Positions 45,073 to 54,231 are shown, counted from the stretch's first letter. The stretch: DNA of 64,000 nt from Congregibacter variabilis (GCF_045689235.1 NZ_CP136864.1:1426001-1490000), one strand, 5' to 3'. Notes: a model not told the origin generated them from the sequence alone. Program-made: numbers and translations.

Positions 45073-46134
45073 ATGGCAGAACTCGATATGGAAAAGCTCG
45101 AGGCGCTCGCAGGAAAAGTCGTGGGTAACGCCAACGCCGCTTTTGCGGGCCTACTCGCATACATAGGAGATCAAACGGGAGTCTATCGAGCCATGGCCGA
45201 TGGAGAACCTCGCTCGGTCGACGAAATCGCCTCCATCGCCAGTGTTGACTCACGCTATCTCAAGGAGCTGTTATCGGCTAACGCCGCTAACGACTATGTT
45301 AATTATGACGCGGCGACAGAGAAGTTCTTCCTGTCGCCCGAACAGATCGCCGTATTCGCCACCGAAGAAAGCCCAGCAAACATGCATGGCCTGCTGCAGA
45401 TAATCGTCGCCCAATATGTAGAGCATGAAACCGCCGTCGACGTTTTTCGCACAGGAAAAGGCCGTCCCTGGGGCGAACAGCACCCCTGCCAGTTTTGCGG
45501 AACTGATCGATTTTTCCGCCCGGGCTACATAGCCAACCTCGTCGAGAACTGGATTTGTGCCCTGGACGGCGTTGAAGAAAAGCTAAAAGCAGGGGCCAAA
45601 GTGGCTGACGTTGGTTGCGGCCACGGCTCTACCACCGTATTGATGGCACAGACCTACCCTCAATCCACAATCTTTGGGTATGACATTCACGGACCATCCA
45701 TCGCGGACGCCAAGCTCAAAGCCGAGAGCGCATCGGTGAGCAACATTAGCTTCGCCGAGGCAGACGCGAGCACAATCCCAGCTAACGGCGGTTATGACTT
45801 TATTTGCATCTTCGACGCACTGCATGACATGGGTGATCCGGTAGGTGTGGCAAGACATATGCGCGAGGCCTTGGCACCCGGTGGAACCTTAATGGTCGTA
45901 GAACCCCTCGCCGGCGACAAAACTGAAGATAATCTGCACCCCCTGGGCGGAGTGTTTTATGCCGCATCAACACTCATATGCCTGCCAAACTCTCGTTCAC
46001 AGGAAGTCGGACTTTGTTTGGGCGCGCAAGCCGGCCCTAAACGGCTGACCGCGGTGCTTGAAGAAGCAGGGTTCTCTTCGGTTCGCATTGCGACTACCTC
46101 ATCCACCAACCTGGTGCTGGAGGCGCGCGCATAG
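45073..46134 (+). CDS. Class I SAM-dependent methyltransferase with N-terminal winged helix
   Basis: This 353-residue protein has an N-terminal dimerisation/winged-helix region of about 100 residues (YIGDQTGVYRAMADGEPRS, SVDSRYLKELL), like plant- and actinobacterial-type O-methyltransferases. Motif I is VADVGCGHGSTTVLMA near 178-193. An acidic ribose-binding position, FDALHDMGDP and an ALAPGGTLMVVEP strand follow. The acceptor is unknown. AAGGATAAAGTT precedes the ATG. It stands alone, flanked by inverted repeats on both sides. Confidence 0.85.
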   Translation: MAELDMEKLEALAGKVVGNANAAFAGLLAYIGDQTGVYRAMADGEPRSVDEIASIASVDSRYLKELLSANAANDYVNYDAATEKFFLSPEQIAVFATEESPANMHGLLQIIVAQYVEHETAVDVFRTGKGRPWGEQHPCQFCGTDRFFRPGYIANLVENWICALDGVEEKLKAGAKVADVGCGHGSTTVLMAQTYPQSTIFGYDIHGPSIADAKLKAESASVSNISFAEADASTIPANGGYDFICIFDALHDMGDPVGVARHMREALAPGGTLMVVEPLAGDKTEDNLHPLGGVFYAASTLICLPNSRSQEVGLCLGAQAGPKRLTAVLEEAGFSSVRIATTSSTNLVLEARA

Positions 46135-46152
46135 GACGCCCGCTTGTCTTTG

Positions 46153-46204
46153 AGGTGAGTACCGCTCGTTTGCAATAAATGCAGCTGCCAATTAGTACTC
46201 ACCT
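46153..46204. other. 10-bp perfect inverted repeat before the beta-CASP gene
   Basis: AGGTGAGTAC (46153-46162) and GTACTCACCT (46195-46204) are exact inverted copies 32 bases apart. The segment begins 18 bases after the methyltransferase stop and ends 71 bases before the next ATG. It could be a long-stem terminator or paired operator half-sites. No T run follows either arm, which argues against a simple terminator. Confidence 0.4.
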
Positions 46205-46275
46205 TGATCTAGCTCAGTGCTCATATCTGTGAATAAGATAGATTAATAGCAAGATTAGCGTCAGGGGCGATTGTC

Positions 46276-47685
46276 ATGGCCAGCATCACCAGCTACGGAG
46301 CCGCAAGGGAAGTCACCGGCTCCTGTCATCTACTGGAGTCCCCGGCCTGCGGACGAGTATTACTGGACTGCGGTATGCACCAGGGAGGCGATGCGGTAGA
46401 CCGGCTACATGATGAACGCTTCGCGTTTGATCCTGCAAGCATCGATGCGGTGATCCTTTCCCATGCACACCTGGACCACTCAGGATTACTCCCCAGGCTA
46501 TGTCAGGGCGGCTTTCGCGGCCCGATTCTTTGCACACCGGCAACAGCCGAGTTACTCAGAATAATGCTGCACGATGCAGTGGGCCTGTACCTTCGAGACC
46601 TGGAGTACAAAAATCGACGCAATGCACGTCGCGGGCGGCCCCTCATCGAAGCAAGCTACGGTGTGGAAGATGTAGAAACCGCGCTATCAGCCTGCATTGG
46701 CGTTGAATATCGAAAGCATCACAGCTTGGGTGCGGGTAACTCCGCAAGCATCTGCTTTCATGATGCAGGGCATATCCTCGGCTCGGCGATTTGCGAAGTG
46801 CTTCTGCAGGAAGACGGACAACAAAAACGTTTGGTTTTTTCCGGGGATCTGGGAAAAACAGATTCTGTGTTGATGCGCGAACCTGCACAACTACAGGAAG
46901 CCGACATTCTGCTAATGGAAAGTACTTACGGGGACCGCGATCACCGCCCCGAAGGCGATACACTCACGGAGCTTCGAGACCTTCTTCGCGAGACCTGGTC
47001 CCAAGGCGGCAATGTCATGATCCCCGCGTTCGCGGTGGGCCGCACACAGGAAATACTCTTTCATCTGGGGACTCTTCACCACAGTGGAGAGCTCGATGGT
47101 TGGCGCGTGTTTCTCGACAGCCCCATGGCCATATCGGTAACCCAGGTCTATGACCACTGGCTTAAGTTACTCGATACACAAGACATACGCGCGCTCGACG
47201 ACGCGAAAAAAAGCTCCCTGGCAGAATTTTTACCTACCCTGTCTTTAACGCCCGACACCGATCAGTCCATGGCGATCAATCGAATTAAGGGCGGCGCGAT
47301 TATCATTGCAGGCAGCGGCATGTGTACCGGCGGGCGCATACGCCATCACTTTAAACATGGCATCTGGCAGGCAAACAACACAATAATCTTTACCGGTTTT
47401 CAGGCCCAGGGCACTCTCGGGCGGCTCCTGGTAGACGGCGCCTCTCACGTCCGTCTTTTTGGCGAGGAGTACATCGTAAAGGCACGCATCGCGACACTCG
47501 GTGCTTTATCAGCTCACGCGGGACAGCAACAGCTGGTGGATTGGCGCGCGAGCTTTCGCTCCAATCCATTAACACTCCTGATACATGGCGAAGAAAAAGC
47601 GCAGCAGGTACTAGCCGACAGGCTTCGCCAGGAACTTGACTGTGACTTAGTCATCCCCGAGCGCGGACAAAGCATTGAGTTCTGA
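46276..47685 (+). CDS. MBL-fold beta-CASP protein (CPSF73/YSH1-like RNA nuclease family)
   Basis: The 469-residue protein has the metallo-beta-lactamase motif SHAHLDHSGLLPRL near residue 56, GHILGSA, and LVFSGDLGKTDS. A beta-CASP insert follows with VMIPAFAVGRTQEILFHL and GSGMCTGGRIRHHF. The C-terminal RMMBL part has LSAHAGQQQLVDW. Family members are RNA endo/exonucleases acting in the cytoplasm with two Zn2+. Bacterial versions of this branch are poorly characterised. No signal peptide is present. Confidence 0.87.
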   Translation: MASITSYGAAREVTGSCHLLESPACGRVLLDCGMHQGGDAVDRLHDERFAFDPASIDAVILSHAHLDHSGLLPRLCQGGFRGPILCTPATAELLRIMLHDAVGLYLRDLEYKNRRNARRGRPLIEASYGVEDVETALSACIGVEYRKHHSLGAGNSASICFHDAGHILGSAICEVLLQEDGQQKRLVFSGDLGKTDSVLMREPAQLQEADILLMESTYGDRDHRPEGDTLTELRDLLRETWSQGGNVMIPAFAVGRTQEILFHLGTLHHSGELDGWRVFLDSPMAISVTQVYDHWLKLLDTQDIRALDDAKKSSLAEFLPTLSLTPDTDQSMAINRIKGGAIIIAGSGMCTGGRIRHHFKHGIWQANNTIIFTGFQAQGTLGRLLVDGASHVRLFGEEYIVKARIATLGALSAHAGQQQLVDWRASFRSNPLTLLIHGEEKAQQVLADRLRQELDCDLVIPERGQSIEF

Positions 47686-47708
47686 TTCTCACGCAGCCAC
47701 CAGCTTGA

Positions 47709-49025
47709 TTAGTCGTTATCCATCTGCGCATCAACGCCCAGCAGAGTTCTGAGCAGGACATTTGCTCCGTCGGTAATTTGCTGTGGACTAGTGAACTCAG
47801 ATGGCGCATGGCTCGTCCCATCGCGACTCGGCACAAAGATCATACCAATGGGACAGATAGTCCCAAGGCTCTGTGCGTCATGCCCTGCACCGCTGGGCAT
47901 ACGTTGGTAACTAAGCCCCAGTGATTCGGTGCTGCCTTCTATAATTTTACGAATCGCCTCGTTAGTGGGCGCGGCCATAGACTCGTAGAACTGCACAAAG
48001 CTGATCTTTGCGCCGGTTTCCTTGGCGAGTATCTCACTTGCCCTGGCAATTCGGTCAAACAGCAGGCCCACCTTATCCATACTCAAGTCACGAATCTCAA
48101 GGCTCATAGTCGCCTGACCAGGAACGACATTAGGCGCTCCCGGAAACGCTTCAATACGTCCCACAGTGCCCACCTGGGTGCCCGGAATCTCGGTAATACT
48201 GTCTCGTACAAGCGTCACAAAACGTGCCGCGGTATAGAGCGCGTCACTGCGCTGGTCCATAGGCGTGGTTCCCGCGTGATTCGCAAAGCCATCGACGGTG
48301 ACATTCCAACGACGAATACCCACGATACCTTCGACAACACCAATGGCGATGTTCTTACGGTCCAGTATGGCGCCTTGTTCGATGTGCAGTTCAAGATAAG
48401 CGGCTATGTCGCCCTTATTGCGTCTCACAGACTCGAGAGCGGCTGGATCACCGCCAAGAAACTGCATTCCCTCCCCCAGGCTTCGCTCGCCGAGACTGGG
48501 CAATGCAAACTCGGCCGACTTAACCGCACCGGCAACTGCGCGACTGCCGGTTTTACCGCCCTCCTCGTTTGACCACACGACAAACTCCACCGGATGCCTC
48601 AACGAAACAGACTGCTCATGTAGCGTCCTTGCAACCTCAATAGCCGACATGACACCAACGATGCCATCGTAGTGACCACCATTGGGCACGGTATCTATGT
48701 GCGAGCCCGTCACAATGGGAGCCAGATTATTGCTATTGCCCTCGCGACGCCCCACAAGATTACCCGCAGCATCAATGTGTGTAGCAAGACCCGCTTCGCG
48801 CATAAGGCCATCAAGATACTCAAGCGCAGCCTTGTTGGAATCGCTATAGGCAACGCGAATGGACCCGCCTTCGGGGGTTCCCCCAAAGGTCTTCATTGCG
48901 CTCATGGTTTCATTCAAACGCCGGCCATCTACTTCTAAATTTGATTGGGCTAAGGCCGAAGGCAGCGTCCCAATGTGCAGTGCGGTGAGGCCGATAAGCA
49001 GAGTCAGGTATACAAAAAAGCGCAT
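47709..49025 (-). CDS. Exported M20-family amidase (hydantoinase/carbamoylase type)
   Basis: This 438-residue protein starts MRFFVYLTLLIGLTALHIG, a signal peptide ending near ALAQS. The M20 dimetal site appears in order: VTGSHIDTVPNGGHYDG, then VVWSNEEGG, then LELHIEQG and AGHDAQSLG. This is the N-carbamoyl-amino-acid/allantoate-type amidohydrolase pattern, usually cytoplasmic, so export is noteworthy. The frame extends to 49082, but the region before 49025 is poor. It follows the Rieske oxygenase gene by 56 bases on the same strand and may belong to its pathway. Confidence 0.86.
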   Translation of the reverse strand: MRFFVYLTLLIGLTALHIGTLPSALAQSNLEVDGRRLNETMSAMKTFGGTPEGGSIRVAYSDSNKAALEYLDGLMREAGLATHIDAAGNLVGRREGNSNNLAPIVTGSHIDTVPNGGHYDGIVGVMSAIEVARTLHEQSVSLRHPVEFVVWSNEEGGKTGSRAVAGAVKSAEFALPSLGERSLGEGMQFLGGDPAALESVRRNKGDIAAYLELHIEQGAILDRKNIAIGVVEGIVGIRRWNVTVDGFANHAGTTPMDQRSDALYTAARFVTLVRDSITEIPGTQVGTVGRIEAFPGAPNVVPGQATMSLEIRDLSMDKVGLLFDRIARASEILAKETGAKISFVQFYESMAAPTNEAIRKIIEGSTESLGLSYQRMPSGAGHDAQSLGTICPIGMIFVPSRDGTSHAPSEFTSPQQITDGANVLLRTLLGVDAQMDND

Positions 49026-49081
49026 GGATGTTCCTTGGGTGATGCGGACAGTAGCAAAGCATAAAAGCAACTGGTGCTGCA

Positions 49082-50200
49082 CTATGCCGATAGGTGCTTT
49101 GCGAGATTTCTATGAAAATGCACAATCGCTTTTTCAAAATAGCCAAAGGTTAGATGCTGATTTGCCCCGGCTCCCAGTGTCTCTTGAATAGAGCAGGCAG
49201 CTTCGCGATCCTCATCAAAGCCCGCGGCTTTCACGAAAACCGCATCTCGCATTGCTTCGTCAACATCCACGGTAGACCCATCGGAGGTTTTGTTAGTCAC
49301 GCGATAAATGAGTATTTGCGTCTGCGATGGGCTGAGCGGCTCAAAGATAGTTACTGTTGAATGTTTGGACAGAATCGACACAGCGACGTTGGGAAAGAGC
49401 TGGTACACAGAGGTAATCATTCCATCAAGACTGCGCTGAGCAGGTTCAATAGCCCGGAGCTTTTCCATACGTTTAAAAGGAAAGATCACTCTGGAGTTGG
49501 CACCAAAGGTCTCAACGATATTTGTGTTATCAAGACCATAGGGGTAGAAGCTCTGCTTATGCAGGGACTTGATGTGGTATCCCTCCATGGTGGTTTCGGC
49601 GATCAACTTCCAATTTGACTCATCGTCATATTCGCTTTGATCAAAAAACTGCTGCTCGCCAGAAAAGAAGTCCGGCGCGTTGTTGAGAAAAGTATCATCT
49701 ATAGGTCCGCTTTGATTAACGTAGACCAGCCCGCCCTTCTCCAAGGCAGAAACCTCCATGAGCCCATTGTCTTGCAGTTCGACTCCCGGAAATCCTTCTC
49801 GTCCCGGTATATGCCTCAACTGTCCATCAAGGCCATAGGTCCAGGCGTGATAGGGACAAACAAAGGACCGCGCGCAGCCGCTGTCCTTGGCCACCGGCAT
49901 GCCACGATGGCGACAGCCGTTGATAAAGGCGCGGATCTTGCCATCTTCACCTCTGACAACCAGTAGCGGTGTGCCAGCGGCCTTCCTTGCGACATAGCTT
50001 CCTTTCTCAGACAGCATCACCGACGGACAAAAGGCCACTGGCATGCGCCGCAACAGTTCTATCTCGGCATCAAAGCGCTCCCGGGACAAATAACTGGCCA
50101 CGGGCTCTTTCCAGACGGTGTCTCCAAGATCCGTAGTCTTGTTATCAATGTGGCTAAAGATACGATCAATAATCTGCTGTTCGTTCAGGAGCTTGCTCAT
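49082..50200 (-). CDS. Aromatic ring-hydroxylating (Rieske) oxygenase, alpha-subunit type
   Basis: This 372-residue protein has the Rieske [2Fe-2S] motif CRHRGMP and CPYHAWTYGL. The mononuclear iron region WKLIAETTMEGYHIKSLHKQ supplies two His. The third ligand, normally Asp, is expected near QETLGAGANQ, where I see Glu instead. Starts at a GTG (50224) or the ATG (50200) are possible; the ATG is chosen for codon type and fit. No reductase or ferredoxin gene adjoins it, so electrons must come from elsewhere. Divergent LysR and downstream M20 genes suggest a catabolic unit. Confidence 0.86.
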   Translation of the reverse strand: MSKLLNEQQIIDRIFSHIDNKTTDLGDTVWKEPVASYLSRERFDAEIELLRRMPVAFCPSVMLSEKGSYVARKAAGTPLLVVRGEDGKIRAFINGCRHRGMPVAKDSGCARSFVCPYHAWTYGLDGQLRHIPGREGFPGVELQDNGLMEVSALEKGGLVYVNQSGPIDDTFLNNAPDFFSGEQQFFDQSEYDDESNWKLIAETTMEGYHIKSLHKQSFYPYGLDNTNIVETFGANSRVIFPFKRMEKLRAIEPAQRSLDGMITSVYQLFPNVAVSILSKHSTVTIFEPLSPSQTQILIYRVTNKTSDGSTVDVDEAMRDAVFVKAAGFDEDREAACSIQETLGAGANQHLTFGYFEKAIVHFHRNLAKHLSA

Positions 50201-50359
50201 GGCGTCTCTTTGATCAGAATTCACTCGATAATGCCGGTTCGAGCAATGTTAGCTTCAGGTTGATCCTGCCACGCTATCAACCCGCTGTAAAAAGCCCTGT
50301 GAGCATAAAGCATTACAAAACCGCCTTCGCGTGGCGCGCTTCTTGCTATCCTGTGTCTA

Positions 50360-50384
50360 ACTCGTATTAACTCGCAATTACTCG
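50360..50384. repeat. Three 10-bp-phased ACTCG repeats before the LysR gene
   Basis: ACTCG occurs at 50360, 50370 and 50380, exactly one helical turn apart, 43-67 bases upstream of the LysR ATG. ACTCGAT also occurs at 50223, at the far end of the same divergent intergenic region. Phased repeats on one helix face suit a regulator binding array, but I cannot show this. Confidence 0.4.
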
Positions 50385-50426
50385 ATGCCGGCCGTACACC
50401 CCAGCCCGGCCTCCCCCGAGACACAC

Positions 50427-51311
50427 ATGAAAATAAGCCCCAAGAAAACCTCGCTACGAGGATTGAGAATATTCTGCGTCGCAGCCAAGTATCGTAACTA
50501 CACCTTAGCTGCAGAAGAACTGTCGGTGACCGCCAGCGCAGTGAGCCACCAGGTCAAGACACTCGAAGACGAACTGGGTCTGGAACTCCTCACCCGAGAG
50601 CGGCGAGGTCTGCGCCTTACAGAGCAAGGCGCACGGCTTTTCCGTGAATTAGAGCCTGCAATCGCTAACATCGACGGCATCATCGCCGAAGTCCAAAGTA
50701 AGACAGCGGCCAGCCAACTGCGGGTTTCGGTTCAACCGTTCTTTGCCAGCGAATGTTTCGTTCCGGTGCTGGAGGACTTCACCGCCCGAAACCCGGGCAT
50801 AGAGATCTTTGTAGACACCAGTGATGAGACCGCCGAGCGACACCCGGTGAGCGCCGATGCCTCTATTCGACTTTTTCGTCAGAAGCCTACTCAGCTGGAA
50901 TCCGATGCGCTTTTTCCGCTGCGATTGATTGCCGCCTGTTCACCAGACTTTCTAAAACGCTACCGTAAAGGGCAAGAGTTCACGCCGCTCCCCATTTTGG
51001 TGCACACAAGTCGACCTGAGGCCTGGAATATTTGGTCTAAGGCGACGGGCATCACGCTGCCACCGGCCACATCTGTGGTGCGCCTTGACTCCATGATCGC
51101 CGTGGCCCGTGCTGCAGAACGCGGGGTGGGAGCCGCACTCGTCCCGGTTCCCTTGAGCGACAACTGGTTCAAATACGGCGCTCTCGTTCCTATGTTTGAC
51201 GAAATAGCAGAACTACCCGAGACCTTCTATCTGGCCTACCCCAAAGCCAAAGCCGAAATAGCCGAAGTGAAATCATTGCGAAAATGGGTGCTCGACCTAT
51301 TTCAGGAATAG
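50427..51311 (+). CDS. LysR-family transcriptional regulator (GcvA-like)
   Basis: The protein has 294 residues. The N-terminal HTH (RGLRIFCVAAKYRNYTLAAEE, LSVTASAVSHQVKTLEDELG) has the spacing of GcvA-type LysR proteins. A LysR_substrate domain follows at about 90-290. The ATG at 50427 is preferred; the frame from 50385 adds 14 residues outside the fold. It diverges from the Rieske oxygenase gene with 226 bases between, the usual arrangement for a LysR regulator and its target. Confidence 0.9.
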   Translation: MKISPKKTSLRGLRIFCVAAKYRNYTLAAEELSVTASAVSHQVKTLEDELGLELLTRERRGLRLTEQGARLFRELEPAIANIDGIIAEVQSKTAASQLRVSVQPFFASECFVPVLEDFTARNPGIEIFVDTSDETAERHPVSADASIRLFRQKPTQLESDALFPLRLIAACSPDFLKRYRKGQEFTPLPILVHTSRPEAWNIWSKATGITLPPATSVVRLDSMIAVARAAERGVGAALVPVPLSDNWFKYGALVPMFDEIAELPETFYLAYPKAKAEIAEVKSLRKWVLDLFQE

Positions 51312-51465
51312 TGATTTCTGTCGCTTTACCTTGTTCATCAAGAGTTTCTCAGACCAACTTCAACTTTTTTTCGTTTGTGGCGCACTGGCATCAAACCTAC
51401 ATTGCGCTTGACCCCATTGCTTTCGAGGCGATGGGGCAACTGACCTAAACCCAAGGAGTTGAACC

Positions 51466-51963
51466 ATGAAAATCCAAGACAAAACCACTGCTTTTTTCGG
51501 TGCCTGCCTTATCGCAGGAAACATGCTCTGCGTATCTGCGCAGGCCCAGGAGACCCTAATTGACGAGTCTCTTACTTCCCGCTACAAAATGGCTGCCGTT
51601 AGCAATCGTGCCCGGGGCAACGTCGTGCTGGCCGGGGACTACGAAAAAGCGATTGAGGTTCTGGACAGCAAGGGCGCAAAACAATTTGCCTCAAGCACGA
51701 ACCTCTGCGTCGCCTACACCATGACCGGTGAACTGCAAAAAGCCGATCTCGAATGCGGTACTGCACTCAAGTTATCCCAGGAGAAGGCCGCGGGGCGGGA
51801 TATGGCCGTAGCGCTATCCAATCTTGGCGTTTTGAAGGCGGTAAGTGGTGACCTAAGCGGTGCCCGGCAGGACTTCACCCGAGCGCTGGAACTCAACCGC
51901 AAGCTTAGCGAAGCGAGTGACAACCTGCAGATCCTCCGCGACGCCCATGCAAGCGGCGCCTAG
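51466..51963 (+). CDS. Periplasmic TPR-repeat protein
   Basis: The 165-residue protein has a signal peptide ending SAQAQ near residue 29. It carries two or three TPR-like helix pairs: GNVVLAGDYEKAIEVLDS, AYTMTGELQKADLECGTAL and LGVLKAVSGDLSGARQDFTRAL. AAGGAG lies seven bases before the ATG. TPR units mediate protein contacts; no partner is evident. It is monocistronic and convergent with the HDOD genes. Confidence 0.8.
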   Translation: MKIQDKTTAFFGACLIAGNMLCVSAQAQETLIDESLTSRYKMAAVSNRARGNVVLAGDYEKAIEVLDSKGAKQFASSTNLCVAYTMTGELQKADLECGTALKLSQEKAAGRDMAVALSNLGVLKAVSGDLSGARQDFTRALELNRKLSEASDNLQILRDAHASGA

Positions 51964-51969
51964 TCCGAA

Positions 51970-52004
51970 AAGGAGCGGCGCTCCTACATGGGCCGCCGCT
52001 CCTT
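51970..52004 (-). terminator. Hairpin between convergent genes, likely terminator
   Basis: AAGGAGCGGCG (51970-51980) pairs perfectly with CGCCGCTCCTT (51994-52004) over 11 bp around a 13-base loop. Reading leftward, the stem is followed by TTTC, giving a modest U run for the HDOD transcript. Reading rightward there is none, though the hairpin may still protect the TPR mRNA end. Confidence 0.55.
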
Positions 52005-52009
52005 ACCCC

Positions 52010-52036
52010 TGAAAAAACAACACGCGGCTCGCCGCG
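52010..52036 (-). terminator. Intrinsic terminator of the leftward HDOD pair
   Basis: On the minus strand a CGCGG/CCGCG stem with a four-base loop (52023-52036) is followed by TGTTGTTTTTTC. This is a compact stem plus U-rich tail, 18 bases after the HDOD stop. It is the better terminator of the two in this gap. Confidence 0.6.
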
Positions 52037-52053
52037 ACTGATAAGCACTTTAC

Positions 52054-52995
52054 TTAGCGCCGCTGAATATCCATGTACTCTAATTGCGGCGGCGGTCCCA
52101 TCCCTAACCGCAAGTATTCAGTCTGAGTTTGCTTAAGAGAACTGAGCAATACCTCATAAACATCTTCGAGCTTGGGCCTGCATTTTTTTACATAAACCGA
52201 GCGGGTTTCCATAAATCGTCGTGAGCGCTTTGCAAACTCGTCTTCATCATCAGCAGGGCGTCGATGACAGTACATGGCGATCTCATCAGCGATCGCAACC
52301 AGTTCAATCAAGGAGCCGTTGGCAGCCGACGTTTTACGAGGAATGTTCGCGGCCTTGCTATGATGATGATCGATGCAATCCCGTATGTAAGCGGGCGCGT
52401 GTGCGATCTCGGCCGCCACGCTCCCCAGAGCCACATGAGAGATTCCAAAAACCGCTTCTTCTGCCTGCAATAGCTCGGCGGGATCCCGGTATCCTTGCAT
52501 CTCGATTTCACTCGGTGACTTTGCTAAGTGTTTGTAGTGCACAAGTCGTCCAAGGTCATGAAGTAAGCCAGCCTCTTCTGCAGCCTCGGGCTTGACGCCG
52601 AGTTGTCCGTAGACTTTTGCCAGCATGCCCGCGGCGATACTGACATGAACAAAGTGCGCCCACATACAGCGCTCCTCATCATTGTCCGGGTGAAACGGCC
52701 GTGCCATGGACTGCACTTCGATCAGTTCATCAATGGCGCGACTCCCCACTAACATCAGTGCCTGTTGCACACTGGTCACGGCACGGCTGGGAAAGTGCTT
52801 GGCAGCGAGTTGGAATATCCGAATCGTAAGACAAGGCTCTACCTTGGCAAGCGCAAGAATGTCATCGATGTGGTCATCAATATCGACATCTGGCCGAGTC
52901 AAAGTCGAGATACAAATGGGGAGCACGGGCAACTCTTCCATAAGCCGCACAACCGCTGGGCGCAAATTGCTACCACGCAACTCTGGTGACGACAT
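52054..52995 (-). CDS. HDOD-domain protein A
   Basis: This 313-residue protein is essentially one HDOD domain. It has the entry motif ELPVLPICIS (21-30), the central GLLHDLGRLVHY (His146-Asp147), GISHVALGSVAAEI and the CIDHHHS region. HDOD proteins are usually non-enzymatic or weakly phosphodiesterase-like output modules in signalling, and no receiver or GGDEF domain is attached. It follows HDOD B by 12 bases in one operon and differs from it strongly in sequence, so the duplication is old. Confidence 0.87.
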   Translation of the reverse strand: MSSPELRGSNLRPAVVRLMEELPVLPICISTLTRPDVDIDDHIDDILALAKVEPCLTIRIFQLAAKHFPSRAVTSVQQALMLVGSRAIDELIEVQSMARPFHPDNDEERCMWAHFVHVSIAAGMLAKVYGQLGVKPEAAEEAGLLHDLGRLVHYKHLAKSPSEIEMQGYRDPAELLQAEEAVFGISHVALGSVAAEIAHAPAYIRDCIDHHHSKAANIPRKTSAANGSLIELVAIADEIAMYCHRRPADDEDEFAKRSRRFMETRSVYVKKCRPKLEDVYEVLLSSLKQTQTEYLRLGMGPPPQLEYMDIQRR

Positions 52996-53007
52996 ATGAC
53001 AATACTC

Positions 53008-53910
53008 CTAACTATGGCAAACCGGCGCTTTACCGAGCTTGAGTCTTAAAAATGCCGTCTCAGCCTCATCCTGCATATAGGCAAGAGCTTTTTGCAGCAG
53101 GGCAACGTCGACACCACACTGCGCCAAAACGGCGCTTTTGCTGTCCAGAAACCTCTGGCACAGGGCCTTAACCGCTGCCAGATCGCTGCTATCGCGGCGC
53201 AGCACGAACACCGACAGTTCGTCGGCGCACTGTACAAGTTCCACCAGTGTTCGAGTTTCCAGGTCAGGTCCACGCAGCTCACGAAGATTATCGTGGTGAT
53301 GTTCAACAGCGGCGATAAGATAGTCGGGTAACTTCCAGCGCTTACTGGCGATCACTCCAATACCAACATGACTGTGGCCAAAGGCATGGGTCTCAGCGTG
53401 AAGTAATGCCTCGGGGTCGTGATAATCGCTGGATTCGATTTCGTTGGGAGCTTGCGCTATCTGCTCATAATCTACCAGACGGCCGATGTCGTGTATCAGG
53501 CCCGCAAGGTAGGCTTTGTCAGCATCCACCTTGAGAGCTTTACAATTTTTGACCAAAAACTGCGCACATAATGCCACTTGAATAAAGTGCAGCCACAAGC
53601 ATTTTTCGGCATCAGTAACCGGCACAAAAACGGTGGCCGACGAGCGCTCAGATACCAGTCGGTGCATGGCACTGACGCCCAAACGCACCATGGCCTTGGG
53701 CAAAGTATCGCCGCCGCGAACCGCTCCAGCCGCGCCTGCGCTTTGGAGGATTTTGATCGCCAGACAGGGGTCCACATTGGCGAGGGCCAGAACCTCAGCA
53801 AAGCTCCCTTCGGCATCGAGATCCAGAGACATCAAAGCAGTGATCACCACCGGCAGTACGGGTAGTTGACCATTGCTGGCCGTGCTCAACACAGATTCTT
53901 GTAATGTCAT
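53008..53910 (-). CDS. HDOD-domain protein B
   Basis: This 300-residue single-domain HDOD protein has QLPVLPVVIT (15-24), GLIHDIGRLVDY (His140-Asp141), FGHSHVGIGVIAS and AAVEHHHDN. It is the first gene of the tandem pair with HDOD A, and a third HDOD gene diverges from it across 321 bases. No membrane or DNA-binding segments are visible. Its role is probably in intracellular signalling; the ligand is unknown. Confidence 0.87.
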   Translation of the reverse strand: MTLQESVLSTASNGQLPVLPVVITALMSLDLDAEGSFAEVLALANVDPCLAIKILQSAGAAGAVRGGDTLPKAMVRLGVSAMHRLVSERSSATVFVPVTDAEKCLWLHFIQVALCAQFLVKNCKALKVDADKAYLAGLIHDIGRLVDYEQIAQAPNEIESSDYHDPEALLHAETHAFGHSHVGIGVIASKRWKLPDYLIAAVEHHHDNLRELRGPDLETRTLVELVQCADELSVFVLRRDSSDLAAVKALCQRFLDSKSAVLAQCGVDVALLQKALAYMQDEAETAFLRLKLGKAPVCHS

Positions 53911-54231
53911 GGCCCTCCATGAAGATTATTATTTATTCTGAGTGACGTCGTAGTGATTAGGCAAAAAGCCACTGGCGTCAACTTCAGTTTTCGGTTAAGA
54001 GGTCCACAATAGAAACACCTATCAATGTCTTAAGCTACATTTCATTCAAAAAAATCACCAAAAGCTCGAATAGATCAATTTTTGGTAGAAGCTTCTGGTG
54101 TAGGCCTTGATCTCTTGGATTCTAAAGAGGACTCTCGGCGCCGTAGTTCAATCAATTGGAGTCCGGAGAGCGATGGGGTATGTTGCTCCCGAATCAAGAA
54201 CAATCCAATAGAGGCGCAGCAGCGACATATT
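53911..54231. other. 321-base divergent control region between HDOD genes
   Basis: No ORF is convincing here. It is more AT-rich than its surroundings and should carry promoters for both directions. An imperfect inverted repeat (54056-54066 and 54090-54100, 10 of 11 bases) is the only clear structure. The start codon used by HDOD C in this stretch is not fixed by a strong ribosome-binding site. Confidence 0.5.
54056..54100. other. Imperfect inverted repeat in the HDOD control region
   Basis: CACCAAAAGCT and AGCTTCTGGTG are inverted copies with one mismatch in 11 bases, around a 23-base loop. It may be an operator or a leader hairpin for HDOD C. Confidence 0.35.

Noticed and set aside
54082..54231. 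50-codon N-terminal extension of HDOD C from a TTG
   Set aside because: HDOD domains begin shortly after MNEV; the upstream residues look like translated leader and contain the inverted repeat.
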